NCBI RefSeq assembly: GCF_042664795.1
Contig: NZ_JBHTBN010000003.1
Coordinates: 62,001-126,000 of the forward strand
From: Jejudonia soesokkakensis
GTDB lineage: Bacteria > Bacteroidota > Bacteroidia > Flavobacteriales > Flavobacteriaceae
DNA length: 64,000 nucleotides
Direction: 5' to 3'
Numbering within the stretch: the stretch's first letter is position 1; each line of letters opens with the position of its first letter. Below the pieces are notes generated by a model. It did no database searches and was not told the DNA's origin. It worked only from the letters and a program-made list of their open reading frames with translations. The translations under genes and the position numbers were made by a program. Positions 50,970 to 59,864 of the stretch are shown here, in pieces.

Positions 50970-53843
50970 TTATTGCTTTACCTCTGTAAGAGTTACTTCG
51001 TTCGCATCTTTATCAATCAGCTTCACTTCGTCAAAGCCCATATTTTTGAACTGCGCGAATTGTGTAGCTGCGTCCCCAACGACCAAATACGCCATTTTAG
51101 ACTCGTCAAGGTATTTATTCGCTAATTGCTTATGTTGCTCTAGAGTCATGTTCTTAACAGTAGCCTCTTCATTTTCGATATAATCTGCCGGTAGGTCATA
51201 GCTACTCATCTCCTGAAGCATTCCTAAAAGGGCTCCTTGAGTTTCGAAACGACGAGCGTTCGATTTAATTAAAGCATTCTTAGTAAACTCAAGGTCTTCT
51301 TGAGAAATTCCTTCTTTATACTTTGAAATTTGATCTCTAAATATCTGAACAGATTCTCCAGTTGTATTTGTCCTAACACTAGACGATGCAGTAAAAGCTC
51401 CTGGAATTTTACTTCCGCTAAACCCTGAACGTGCTCCATACGTATATCCTTTTTCTTCACGTAGAATTAAGTTTACGTTTCCAGAAAAAGAACCTCCTAA
51501 TTTATAATTCATTACTTCTGCTGGGTAAAAATCTGCATCTGTCCTAGGTAGTGCAATATATCCAATATTAATAACAGATTGTTTAGCATTAGGAATATCC
51601 ACAAAGTATAAGCTAGCTTTATCTCGAGTATTTGCAACCGGATATTCTGGTATGGTTACTTCTTTAGCTGCCCAACCTTCTTCAATACCTTCTAATGTTT
51701 CTAAGGTAGCATTTTTACTTATTTTACCAACTACATGCATTCTACTTACCGAAGGAGAGAAATTTTTAGCATAAAAATCTTTTAAATCCTGCATGTTGAT
51801 GGCTTCAACCGACTCAACTGTACCACTGGTTGGGTAACTGAAAATATGATCTTCACCATACAAAAGCTTATCATAGACTTGATTTGCTACCACATTAGGG
51901 TTTGCAGCACTTCGCTTAATACCGTTAATTGTTGCTGTTTTAATTCGTGCTAACTCTTCTTCATCCCAACGTGGTTCTAGTAAAATTTCTTTAACCAACT
52001 CCATCGTTTTATCGAAATTACGCGTCAATGTATTTCCACGAACGACTATTGATTCGTTGGTTGTATACATATTGATAGAAGCTCCCAATAATTCGATTTC
52101 TTCCTCCAATTGTTCAGGTGTTTTGTTAGCAGTTCCTTCCATCAGGATATCTGACATTAAATTAGCAACTCCATTTTTATTTTTATCATCCAACAAATGT
52201 CCTCCTTCAATCACAAGACTGAAGTTAACCGTTGGAATTTCATTTTGTTCAATACCATACACTTCCAATCCATTTGAAAGCTCAGCCTTCCAGCTTGTTG
52301 GAATGTTTAATGCAGGAGTTTCACCTTCTTCTGGTGTGATAGAACGATCAAAGCTTGAAGGAGTTTTTACAACTTCAGTTGCTGCATCCTCAACCACTTT
52401 CGCAACATTCTCTTTAATTTCTTCTTCAACAATCTCTGCTTTCGTACTATTTTCTGCAATCAACTCAACTTGCCCTTTAGGGACAAAACTTGTCATTACA
52501 TAAGGCTGTCCTTTAATATACTTGTTATAGACGTCCATAACTTGCTCCTTTGTAACGGCTTTGATATTCTCGATATCTTGCTCAATAAAACCTGGATCTC
52601 CTTTAGAAACATTATAACTTGCTAGTTGAAAAGATTTCCCTAACACACTGCTAATACCATTATAAAAACCTGTTTCAAGCCCTGCTTTTACGCGTTCTAT
52701 ATCACGATCTGTAATACCGTTTTCTTCGAACATTGCAAATGCTTCGTTTATTCCAGCCTCAACTTCATCAAGATCTACACCGTCATTCGCAGTTACTCCA
52801 ATATGGAATTCACCTGCAATGACTTGAGAGTTATTATACGCAAAAGGTCTTGAAGCCAGTTCTTTTTCTTTTACCAACACTTTGTAAAGGGGTGCTTTCT
52901 TTCCGCTGGAGAATACTTCAGCAAACACATCCAATGCATAGGCTTCTTCTGTATATTGAGGAACCGTTGGCCAAACCATATTTAATTGTGGTGCATTTGC
53001 AAAGTTATCTTCATGGTAAAATCTTTTTGTTTCTGTTAGGTTTGCCGGTTGTGGCTCTAATGGTTCTACTTCTTGGCGTCTTTTGATTTCACCAAAATAT
53101 TTCTCTACTAACTCTTTTGCCTTTGAAGTTTCAAAATCTCCTGCAATAACTAAAGTTGCATTATTAGGACCATAGAATTTGTCATAAAATTCTTTAACGT
53201 CTTCAACCGTGGCGTTTTGCAAATCTTCTAATTCACCAATTACCTGCCAGCTATACGGGTGCCCTTCTGGGTACAAATTTTTATCCAGTACCCAACCCGT
53301 ATGTCCGTATGGGTTATTATCTACCCGTTGTCTCTTTTCATTTTGAACGACTTCCTGTTGGTTATAAAATGCAGATTCGGTTACCGTATTGATTAAGAAC
53401 CCCATACGATCACTTTCCATCCATAAAACTTTTTCTAAGGCATTATTTGGAACAATCTCATAATACACTGTTCTATCCTTTTGTGTAAATCCATTTAAGG
53501 TTCCCCCAGCATCCTGAATATTTTTAAAGAATTGGTCCTGTGGCACATTTTCAGACTCCTGAAACAGCATATGCTCAAACAAGTGTGCAAATCCAGTACG
53601 TCCCGTTTTTTCTCTGTTTGAACCAACATTGTATTGTATGGCTACGGAAACTACTGGATCACTTTTATCTTGATGCAAAATCACATCTAGACCATTTTCA
53701 AGTTCGTATTTTTCAAAATCTACTGAAAGTTTAGCAGATTCTTCTGAAGATGTAGCATCTCCTTCTTTTTTGTCGCAAGAAACGACTGTAAACGCAATTA
53801 CTAGTGAAAGAACAACTGCTTTGACTAAATTTTTGTGTATCAT
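50970..53843 (-). CDS. M16 (insulinase-like) zinc protease, lipoprotein
   Basis: 957 residues, two M16 halves. Signal peptide with lipobox TVVSC (Cys23). The zinc motif HLFEH (87-91) is in the first half; the second half (from about 500) has no HxxEH, as usual for the inactive partner domain. It degrades peptides, with the two halves forming a chamber, and is anchored in the envelope. A TAnnTTTG element is upstream (53880). The gene stands alone with its own terminator. Confidence 0.92.
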   Translation of the reverse strand: MIHKNLVKAVVLSLVIAFTVVSCDKKEGDATSSEESAKLSVDFEKYELENGLDVILHQDKSDPVVSVAIQYNVGSNREKTGRTGFAHLFEHMLFQESENVPQDQFFKNIQDAGGTLNGFTQKDRTVYYEIVPNNALEKVLWMESDRMGFLINTVTESAFYNQQEVVQNEKRQRVDNNPYGHTGWVLDKNLYPEGHPYSWQVIGELEDLQNATVEDVKEFYDKFYGPNNATLVIAGDFETSKAKELVEKYFGEIKRRQEVEPLEPQPANLTETKRFYHEDNFANAPQLNMVWPTVPQYTEEAYALDVFAEVFSSGKKAPLYKVLVKEKELASRPFAYNNSQVIAGEFHIGVTANDGVDLDEVEAGINEAFAMFEENGITDRDIERVKAGLETGFYNGISSVLGKSFQLASYNVSKGDPGFIEQDIENIKAVTKEQVMDVYNKYIKGQPYVMTSFVPKGQVELIAENSTKAEIVEEEIKENVAKVVEDAATEVVKTPSSFDRSITPEEGETPALNIPTSWKAELSNGLEVYGIEQNEIPTVNFSLVIEGGHLLDDKNKNGVANLMSDILMEGTANKTPEQLEEEIELLGASINMYTTNESIVVRGNTLTRNFDKTMELVKEILLEPRWDEEELARIKTATINGIKRSAANPNVVANQVYDKLLYGEDHIFSYPTSGTVESVEAINMQDLKDFYAKNFSPSVSRMHVVGKISKNATLETLEGIEEGWAAKEVTIPEYPVANTRDKASLYFVDIPNAKQSVINIGYIALPRTDADFYPAEVMNYKLGGSFSGNVNLILREEKGYTYGARSGFSGSKIPGAFTASSSVRTNTTGESVQIFRDQISKYKEGISQEDLEFTKNALIKSNARRFETQGALLGMLQEMSSYDLPADYIENEEATVKNMTLEQHKQLANKYLDESKMAYLVVGDAATQFAQFKNMGFDEVKLIDKDANEVTLTEVKQ

Positions 53844-53879
53844 TTTTTTGTTATTGGATTAAATTTAAAAGTAAGTCAT

Positions 53880-53887
53880 CAAATGTA
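53880..53887 (-). promoter_or_regulatory. Putative -7 element (TACATTTG) of the M16 protease gene
   Basis: TACATTTG on the minus strand fits TAnnTTTG. A TTG on that strand, at 53905-53907, lies 17 bases upstream of it, near the usual -33 spacing. The leader would be about 30 bases. Confidence 0.5.
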
Positions 53888-53991
53888 CTAAGGTGTTACT
53901 TTTACAATCTTAAAGTATTGTTAAATTACTTCGGAAAGTAGGATAGAAAGGACTGAATCTTAGCAAAATGAATGGAGCACTATCTAACACA

Positions 53992-55533
53992 TCATCCAAA
54001 CCAACCATCCCGATCCAAACTTCGATATTGTATGGCTTCAGAGATATGAATTTGTGTAATCTGTTCGGAAGATTCCAGATCGGCAATAGTACGGGAAACT
54101 TTCAGAATTCTATCATAAGCTCTCGCTGAAAGCTGTAATCGCTCCATCGCAGTTTTCAACAACTCTAATGAAGCGGTGTCAAGCTGACAATACTTTCGAA
54201 TTTGCTTTACCCCCATTTGAGCATTATAATGGACGTGTTCGCTATCTGCAAAACGTGCTGTCTGAATTTTCCTTGCATTGGTAACCCGTTCTCGAATGGC
54301 AATACTCGTTTCACCCTTTCTTTCTTCACTTAGTTTTTCAAAAGGCACAGGGGTCACTTCTATATGAATGTCAATCCGATCTAACAACGGACCAGAAATT
54401 TTACTTAAATACCGTTGCATATCTGCGGGTGATGAAGTCACGGGTGCATCTGGATCGTTAAAATATCCTCCCGGACTCGGATTCATACTCGCTACTAACA
54501 TAAAGCTCGCAGGATACGTCACCGTAAATCGTGCTCTCGAAATGGTTACATCCCTATCTTCCAGAGGTTGTCGCATTACCTCTAGTACACTTCGTTTAAA
54601 TTCGGGTAATTCGTCTAGAAATAATACACCATTATGTGCTAAAGATATTTCGCCAGGTTGTGGATATTGACCTCCGCCCACAAGTGCCACATCTGAAATG
54701 GTGTGGTGTGGACTTCGGAAAGGCCTTGATGTCATTACACCTCCAGCTTTCATAGTACGACCTGCCACACTATGAATTTTTGTTGTTTCAAGAGCTTCCG
54801 TCAAAGATAAAGGCGGTAAAATAGACGGGAGCCGTTTTGCTAACATTGTCTTTCCAGAACCAGGCGGACCAATGAGTATGATATTATGCCCGCCAGAAGC
54901 AGCAATCTCCATGCAACGTTTTATCGACTCCTGCCCTTTGACATCTGCAAAATCAAACTCGGGGTTTTCTAATTGTTCGTAGAATTCTGCTTCAAGATCA
55001 ACTTCAGTTTGGAGTAAAGGGATTTCTTTGTCAAAAAATTCAATGACCTCCCTAATAGACTCGACACCATATACAGTAAGACCTTCCACGATAGCTGCTT
55101 CATTAGCGTTTTGCTTCGGAAGAATAAATCCTTTATAGCCATCTTTTAAAGCATTGATTGCGATAGGCAAGGCACCTCGAATAGGTTGTAAGTTTCCGTC
55201 CAAAGAAAGCTCGCCCATAATAATATAGTCACTTAATGGATTTCTCTCATCAATTTGTTGCGTCGCAATAAGAATTCCCATAGCTAAGGTAAGATCATAC
55301 GCAGAGCCCTCTTTACGCATATCGGCAGGAGACATGTTAAGAATGAGTTTCTTTCCTGGGATTTTATATCCGTTATTTTGAAGCGCAGCAGCAATTCTAA
55401 AGTTACTTTCACGAATGGCATTATCGGGTAGACCTACCAGATGATAGCCGATACCTTTATCGACGTTAACTTCTACCGTAATGGTAGTGGCCTCAACACC
55501 AAATACGGCACTCCCATAAACTTTGGTAAGCAT
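53992..55533 (-). CDS. comM: YifB/ComM-family Mg-chelatase-like AAA+ ATPase
   Basis: 513 residues. An N-terminal Lon-like (ChlI) domain (VEVNVDKGIGYHLVGLPD, KLILNMSPADMRKEGSAYDL) is followed by an AAA+ module with Walker A GPPGSGKT and the DELPEFKR and FRSPHHTISDVALVGGG motifs. ComM is a DNA helicase that helps branch migration during natural transformation; a competence role here is an inference from the family. Confidence 0.9.
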   Translation of the reverse strand: MLTKVYGSAVFGVEATTITVEVNVDKGIGYHLVGLPDNAIRESNFRIAAALQNNGYKIPGKKLILNMSPADMRKEGSAYDLTLAMGILIATQQIDERNPLSDYIIMGELSLDGNLQPIRGALPIAINALKDGYKGFILPKQNANEAAIVEGLTVYGVESIREVIEFFDKEIPLLQTEVDLEAEFYEQLENPEFDFADVKGQESIKRCMEIAASGGHNIILIGPPGSGKTMLAKRLPSILPPLSLTEALETTKIHSVAGRTMKAGGVMTSRPFRSPHHTISDVALVGGGQYPQPGEISLAHNGVLFLDELPEFKRSVLEVMRQPLEDRDVTISRARFTVTYPASFMLVASMNPSPGGYFNDPDAPVTSSPADMQRYLSKISGPLLDRIDIHIEVTPVPFEKLSEERKGETSIAIRERVTNARKIQTARFADSEHVHYNAQMGVKQIRKYCQLDTASLELLKTAMERLQLSARAYDRILKVSRTIADLESSEQITQIHISEAIQYRSLDRDGWFG

Positions 55534-55632
55534 ATTTTAAATGAAATTGCAGGGAGCGTAGAATGCAATGTTGAAGATACGAAATATTGTTGAGAGTTGT
55601 CTGTTTTCAGTTGTGAGTAAAACCAAAAATTA

Positions 55633-55657
55633 CCAAAATACTAATATTCTAAAATTC
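55633..55657. repeat. Related copy of the inverted-repeat arm from 46486
   Basis: This 25-base stretch matches the right arm of the four-helix cassette at 20 of 25 positions, with CAAAATACTAA and TCTAAAAT shared. It lies between comM and the glycosyltransferase stop, far from any four-helix gene. Confidence 0.6.
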
Positions 55658-55664
55658 TACCCTA

Positions 55665-56492
55665 CTACCTTTCCGAAGTAATATTAAAATAGTCCATTAT
55701 TTGCTCCCATTGTTTTCGTTTGTAATCCTTTTCATTATTTGTTCTTTTTAAGGCATCTCGTTGAGTGCCTAATATAAGAATGGATTTAGAAGGTCTATCC
55801 TCACTTAATTTAGAGATTGTACCCTTTAATAAAGACATCGTTTTAAACCAAAGATCATCACTTTTAGGGGATAATTTATTAATTAAACCAACATCTGTAG
55901 CACGTTTATCCAATACATTTGGTGGATAAAGCACTCCAAACACGCCAACAGGCATCACAAATTTTGGATTTTTAGGATTTTTCCCAATGTAGGGCCATTG
56001 AAGATAAGGTAAAGGTTTTCCTTTCTTATTATAACTTATCATTCTTGCATAATGAGTCATTACAGCTGTTGGGAATTTTAAGTGTGCCTTATATAATTTA
56101 TATAAAAATTCTGGAGGATACATCATGTCATCATCAATCGTGACAAGCTTCTCCTCTGGAAATCGCTCTAGGCTATGTATTAATTTTCTGTGAGAAAATG
56201 TATATGGGGAATACTGAATTTCAAATATCGCACCTTTTAATCTTGATAACGTATGAGGTAAATTATTTTCATAAGACTCATGAAGCCACAGGACTATTTT
56301 TTTTGGTCTATACTCCTGTGCTAAAATACTTCTTACTGCTAAGTGAACTATTTTAATCCTTGAAGGAATGGTGGTAAGAGTTACAATTACTGGCAACTCT
56401 GTTTCTGGATTACGCTGATTTAGTTTTTTAGCAGAAAGTATGCTTAACTTGAATCGGTTGCGAAGATATGGAGGGATTTCTTTTAATTTCAA
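55665..56492 (-). CDS. Glycosyltransferase, GT-A fold
   Basis: 275 residues. A GT-A-like core has VTLTTIPSR near the start and the metal-binding acidic cluster IDDD (119-122) in LVTIDDDMMYPP, followed by substrate-side motifs. It probably adds a sugar to a surface polysaccharide or protein; the donor is not known. The start is TTG at 56492, seven bases after the response-regulator stop, so it may be co-transcribed with the two-component genes. Confidence 0.78.
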   Translation of the reverse strand: MKLKEIPPYLRNRFKLSILSAKKLNQRNPETELPVIVTLTTIPSRIKIVHLAVRSILAQEYRPKKIVLWLHESYENNLPHTLSRLKGAIFEIQYSPYTFSHRKLIHSLERFPEEKLVTIDDDMMYPPEFLYKLYKAHLKFPTAVMTHYARMISYNKKGKPLPYLQWPYIGKNPKNPKFVMPVGVFGVLYPPNVLDKRATDVGLINKLSPKSDDLWFKTMSLLKGTISKLSEDRPSKSILILGTQRDALKRTNNEKDYKRKQWEQIMDYFNITSER

Positions 56493-56499
56493 AACTGAA

Positions 56500-57177
56500 T
56501 TATTCGATTACAGTAGAGGGCACTAAATTATTCTGAATAGCAAAAATTACAAGCCCTGCAAGATTTTTAACTTCGGTCTTATCTATTATATTTTTCCGGT
56601 GAGTTTCAACTGTTCTTTTACTAATGTTTAGCTTTTCTGAAATTTCTGAAGAAGTTAATTGTAAGCAGATAAGGTGTAAAATTTCCCGTTCCCTTTCAGT
56701 TAAAAAATCTGTATCAAATACAGTTTTTGTATTGGTGGTCAAACGAGAACTCGCTCGCTCATTAATCACATGTATGGTTTCCGAATCATAATAAAACCCA
56801 TTATAAAAAACTTGCTTAATGGTATGCAACACTTTTGCCGGCGGCGAATTTTTTACGAGATAGGCACTCGCTCCAACATCAATCATATTTCGAATAAAAG
56901 GTTTTGTATTATACGTTGTAAGCGCAATTATTCCAATCTCCTTATATTTTTCTCTAATTACTTTTGTTGCTTCAACACCATTTAAATTTGGCATTTTAAT
57001 ATCTGTAATAACAATATCTGGAAGTTCTTCACAAGTACTCAAATGATCAAGTAACGCTTGCCCATCTGAAGCCTGAAAAGTAACATCAATAGCCTCATCT
57101 CTCGATAAAATATGTACCAATCCTACACGAAATAATTCTTCATCATCTGCAATTACTACATCAATTCTATTTGCCAT
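56500..57177 (-). CDS. NarL/FixJ-type response regulator
   Basis: 225 residues. Receiver domain with Asp11 and Asp12, phosphoacceptor Asp59 (VITDIKMP), Thr87 and Lys109, and a C-terminal LuxR-type helix-turn-helix (LTEREREILHLICLQLTSSEISEKL region). It would bind DNA when phosphorylated by the sensor kinase at 57189, 11 bases upstream. Confidence 0.94.
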   Translation of the reverse strand: MANRIDVVIADDEELFRVGLVHILSRDEAIDVTFQASDGQALLDHLSTCEELPDIVITDIKMPNLNGVEATKVIREKYKEIGIIALTTYNTKPFIRNMIDVGASAYLVKNSPPAKVLHTIKQVFYNGFYYDSETIHVINERASSRLTTNTKTVFDTDFLTEREREILHLICLQLTSSEISEKLNISKRTVETHRKNIIDKTEVKNLAGLVIFAIQNNLVPSTVIE

Positions 57178-57188
57178 ACATGGTATTT

Positions 57189-57983
57189 TTAAATTGGTAT
57201 TTCTATAAGTGCCTGTACTCCTTCATTTTTTGCACTTTCTACTGCAAAAGAACCCTGTAATAACGCGACTCGATTTTCTATACCGCTAATTCCGAGTCCT
57301 TTTTTTTCTTTCGCTGAAACAAGGTCAAAACCTACGCCATCATCTCTATATTGTAAAGATACAGTGTTTTCGGTGCTTCGCAAATCTATTTTAACAAAGG
57401 AAGCATTACTATATTTTAATGCGTTGTTGCATAACTCCTGCGTAATTCTAAACACATGCAACTCTTTGTCTTTTGAAAGGCTTTCGGGCTTGTAATGAAG
57501 GTTACATCTGATATTAAATTTTTGTGTTTCTGAAACTTCTTCACATAATTCCTCAATAGCTGCTTTAAGACCGAATTTTTCGAAGGTAGGGGGCAATAAA
57601 TCATGTGCTATTTTTCGGGAACTTTCAAGAACAGTACCTGTAACATTTACAATTCCGGAAGCTATTTTCTTTCGTTCTTCATTGGTTAAATGTTCTTCGG
57701 TGAGTATGTTTGCATTTAAAGAAACTATATTCAGTTTTGAGCTAATGGCATCATGAAGATCCTGCGCAATGCGTTTTCTTTCTTCTTCCTGAGTAAGCAG
57801 TATTGATTGAACTAATTCTTTTTGATAGCTTACTTCAAGATTTGCCTTATCAAGTTCTGCTTGTGTTATTTTTTTTCTTGAAAAATAGAAAAAAAGAACA
57901 ATCGCAAGTGCCATAACCACAACCAAGGCAATGGCTCCAATAATGATCCGAATTATTTCTATTTCCTGAGGGATTTCAGTCAT
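57189..57983 (-). CDS. Sensor histidine kinase (HisKA_3 / NarX-type)
   Basis: 264 residues. A single N-terminal helix (about 10-34) and short coiled coil are followed by the HisKA_3 domain with phosphoacceptor His77 (DLHDAISSKL) and an HATPase domain ending with RDDGVGFDL. It has no extracellular sensor domain, so the cue must come from another membrane protein, probably one of the two multi-helix proteins of the operon. The start overlaps the preceding stop (ATGA). Confidence 0.92.
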   Translation of the reverse strand: MTEIPQEIEIIRIIIGAIALVVVMALAIVLFFYFSRKKITQAELDKANLEVSYQKELVQSILLTQEEERKRIAQDLHDAISSKLNIVSLNANILTEEHLTNEERKKIASGIVNVTGTVLESSRKIAHDLLPPTFEKFGLKAAIEELCEEVSETQKFNIRCNLHYKPESLSKDKELHVFRITQELCNNALKYSNASFVKIDLRSTENTVSLQYRDDGVGFDLVSAKEKKGLGISGIENRVALLQGSFAVESAKNEGVQALIEIPI

Positions 57984-58621
57984 ACTTGCTTAAAAGAAAT
58001 TGTTCTGTAGTTTTTAACCCATTCAACGAATACCAAACCTATGAAAATAAAATAGAATATAAAGTGTAGGTCCTGTAATATCCATGCAAAATCATCTGAA
58101 ATTAACTTGTCAACCATAAGGTTTCCTGTGGCAAAAATGAGCATGCTGCAGAGTAAAAAAAAGAAGATAGCAATATTCACTATAACTAATTCTCCCTTTT
58201 CTGAAAGCAATTTATAAAAATATACTAAAGCATACACTACAATAACTCCTTGAGCGACTGAAGCTCCTACTGGATTATACTTTAACAATAGGTGAGGCTC
58301 AAGAATATATTGAACTCCAAAAAAAAGTATACATCCAACGGTGACAAAATTGATCCATTTATATCCCAACAATTCCCTATAGAATAATGACAGCAAAATA
58401 AATTGAGCTATAAAAAAGTATACGAACAAAAAAGAGTTTGTATCATTTAAATCGTACAATAACACAATACGCAATGCCCATTCAACCGTTGCCATTGCTA
58501 AAAGATACCATGAAAATATGCGGTATGCGTTACTGTAAATCGCATATCGCGTAAAATATAAAATTGGTAGAGCTAGTGTTGCTATAAATATAAATTCATC
58601 TAATTCTCGTATAAATTCCAA
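57980..58621 (-). CDS. Seven-helix membrane protein, unknown, paralogue of 58679-59323
   Basis: 213 residues, about seven hydrophobic helices (about 10-28, 34-55, 63-81, 88-106, 118-137, 144-163, 180-203). It closely resembles the next protein (SFLFVYF-like helix 3, NPVG and QGVIVVY around helix 5, YFYKLLSEKGE). TTG start at 58621: upstream in frame a stop follows two codons later, and no ATG is near. It overlaps the kinase gene by four bases. I propose it supplies the sensor input to the kinase; this is an inference. Confidence 0.8.
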   Translation of the reverse strand: MEFIRELDEFIFIATLALPILYFTRYAIYSNAYRIFSWYLLAMATVEWALRIVLLYDLNDTNSFLFVYFFIAQFILLSLFYRELLGYKWINFVTVGCILFFGVQYILEPHLLLKYNPVGASVAQGVIVVYALVYFYKLLSEKGELVIVNIAIFFFLLCSMLIFATGNLMVDKLISDDFAWILQDLHFIFYFIFIGLVFVEWVKNYRTISFKQV

Positions 58622-58678
58622 AAGCTTTTATATAGTAATTGATTTAAAAAATGAGGTGTAGTTTTATTTTTAAAGAAA

Positions 58679-59323
58679 TTAAGAGCTTACCTTTTTGGGG
58701 TCTCTATAGTTTCGATACCACTCAATCATAATCAGGATTAAAAATATTAAATACAACACTCTAATAATTTTACCCAGCAATACAATCGTTTCTGTTGATA
58801 TTTTAATATTGAAAACCAAATTTCCTGAAGCAAAAATTAGCATGCTGGTAAGTAAGTAAAAAAAGATACCACTATTTACAATTACAAATTCTCCCTTTTC
58901 AGAAAGTAATTTATAAAAGTATAATAAAGAATATATCACAATCACTCCTTGTCCTACAACTACTCCTATTGGATTGTATCTAAAATACATTTCAGGGTCA
59001 TTACTATATTGAACAACAAAAAATAATAATCCGGCAACTAAAACATAATAAATCCATCTAAAATTCAGCAATTTCTGATAAAATAGAGACAAGATTATAA
59101 ATTGGAACACAAAATAATAGACAAATAGAAAAAGTGTACTATCATTCCAGTCAAAAAGCACTATTACCCGTAATAACCATTCAATTATAAACATGGTTAA
59201 AAGGTAAATAGTAAATATTTTATAGGCTTTGCTATGTTTTGCAAAGCCTATAAAATAGATCACAGAAGCAACCGATAGTAGAATAAAAATTACATTGGAA
59301 AGTGCATTAATGATTACCTCCAT
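58679..59323 (-). CDS. Seven-helix membrane protein, unknown, paralogue of 57980-58621
   Basis: 214 residues with the same seven-helix plan and shared stretches YNPIG, GQGVIVIY and YFYKLLSEKGE. The two genes form a tandem duplication 57 bases apart. I do not recognise the family. It follows the small soluble protein gene after five bases. Confidence 0.8.
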   Translation of the reverse strand: MEVIINALSNVIFILLSVASVIYFIGFAKHSKAYKIFTIYLLTMFIIEWLLRVIVLFDWNDSTLFLFVYYFVFQFIILSLFYQKLLNFRWIYYVLVAGLLFFVVQYSNDPEMYFRYNPIGVVVGQGVIVIYSLLYFYKLLSEKGEFVIVNSGIFFYLLTSMLIFASGNLVFNIKISTETIVLLGKIIRVLYLIFLILIMIEWYRNYRDPKKVSS

Positions 59324-59328
59324 AAGTA

Positions 59329-59724
59329 TTATCCACCTATTGGACTATCATTATCACAATTGGGTGGACATGGTTCTGTAAAATCCCAAATACTACCCTC
59401 TTTACCATCTGCTACAGCATTCGCATACCCTTTCACTAAATCACGATATATAATACTTCCATCCTTTTGAGTTTCAGGTTTTGTTCCTACAATGATTAAT
59501 TTTTCGGTGCTTGGAGTGGTCGAAGTATCTACTCCAAGATAGGCTCTAATATACTTTTGTCCAGTTTGTCCTTGCATTTCTTCTAAAGCCCCCTGTAAAT
59601 CCTGAGCTGGAATTAAAAAAGCATTACATTCATTATGCTTGTTGTAATCACTTTCATTATTTCTCCAATTGGTTGTCCATGTTTGTGCAGTTGGAAGATC
59701 AATTTTTTTGTCTTGTTGGCTCAT
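59329..59724 (-). CDS. Small soluble protein at the head of the two-component operon
   Basis: 131 residues, no signal peptide, start ATG at 59724. Contains TWTTNWR, AFLIPAQDLQGAL and RAYLGVD, and a C-terminal Pro/Cys patch PCPPNCDND. I have seen similar small proteins listed as hypothetical in Bacteroidota, so it is probably a conserved family of unknown function. Being first in an operon with two seven-helix proteins, kinase and regulator, it could be a ligand or adaptor. Confidence 0.65.
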   Translation of the reverse strand: MSQQDKKIDLPTAQTWTTNWRNNESDYNKHNECNAFLIPAQDLQGALEEMQGQTGQKYIRAYLGVDTSTTPSTEKLIIVGTKPETQKDGSIIYRDLVKGYANAVADGKEGSIWDFTEPCPPNCDNDSPIGG

Positions 59725-59788
59725 CGTTACTATTTTTAAGTTAGAATTCTTAAAAGTAAAAAAACTAAACGGGTTTAATGTTCTAAGA

Positions 59789-59811
59789 AAGATGTATTTA
59801 ACCTACATCTT
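59789..59811. promoter_or_regulatory. Inverted repeat upstream of the two-component operon
   Basis: AAGATGT and ACATCTT flank nine bases, in the gap between the operon start and pgi. It may be an operator for the regulator or part of a transcript end; no more can be said. Confidence 0.3.
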
Positions 59812-59864
59812 CACCAAAGCCTTTTCAACCTTTGCTAATACATTAACCTAGTGACAGGTAGCAC

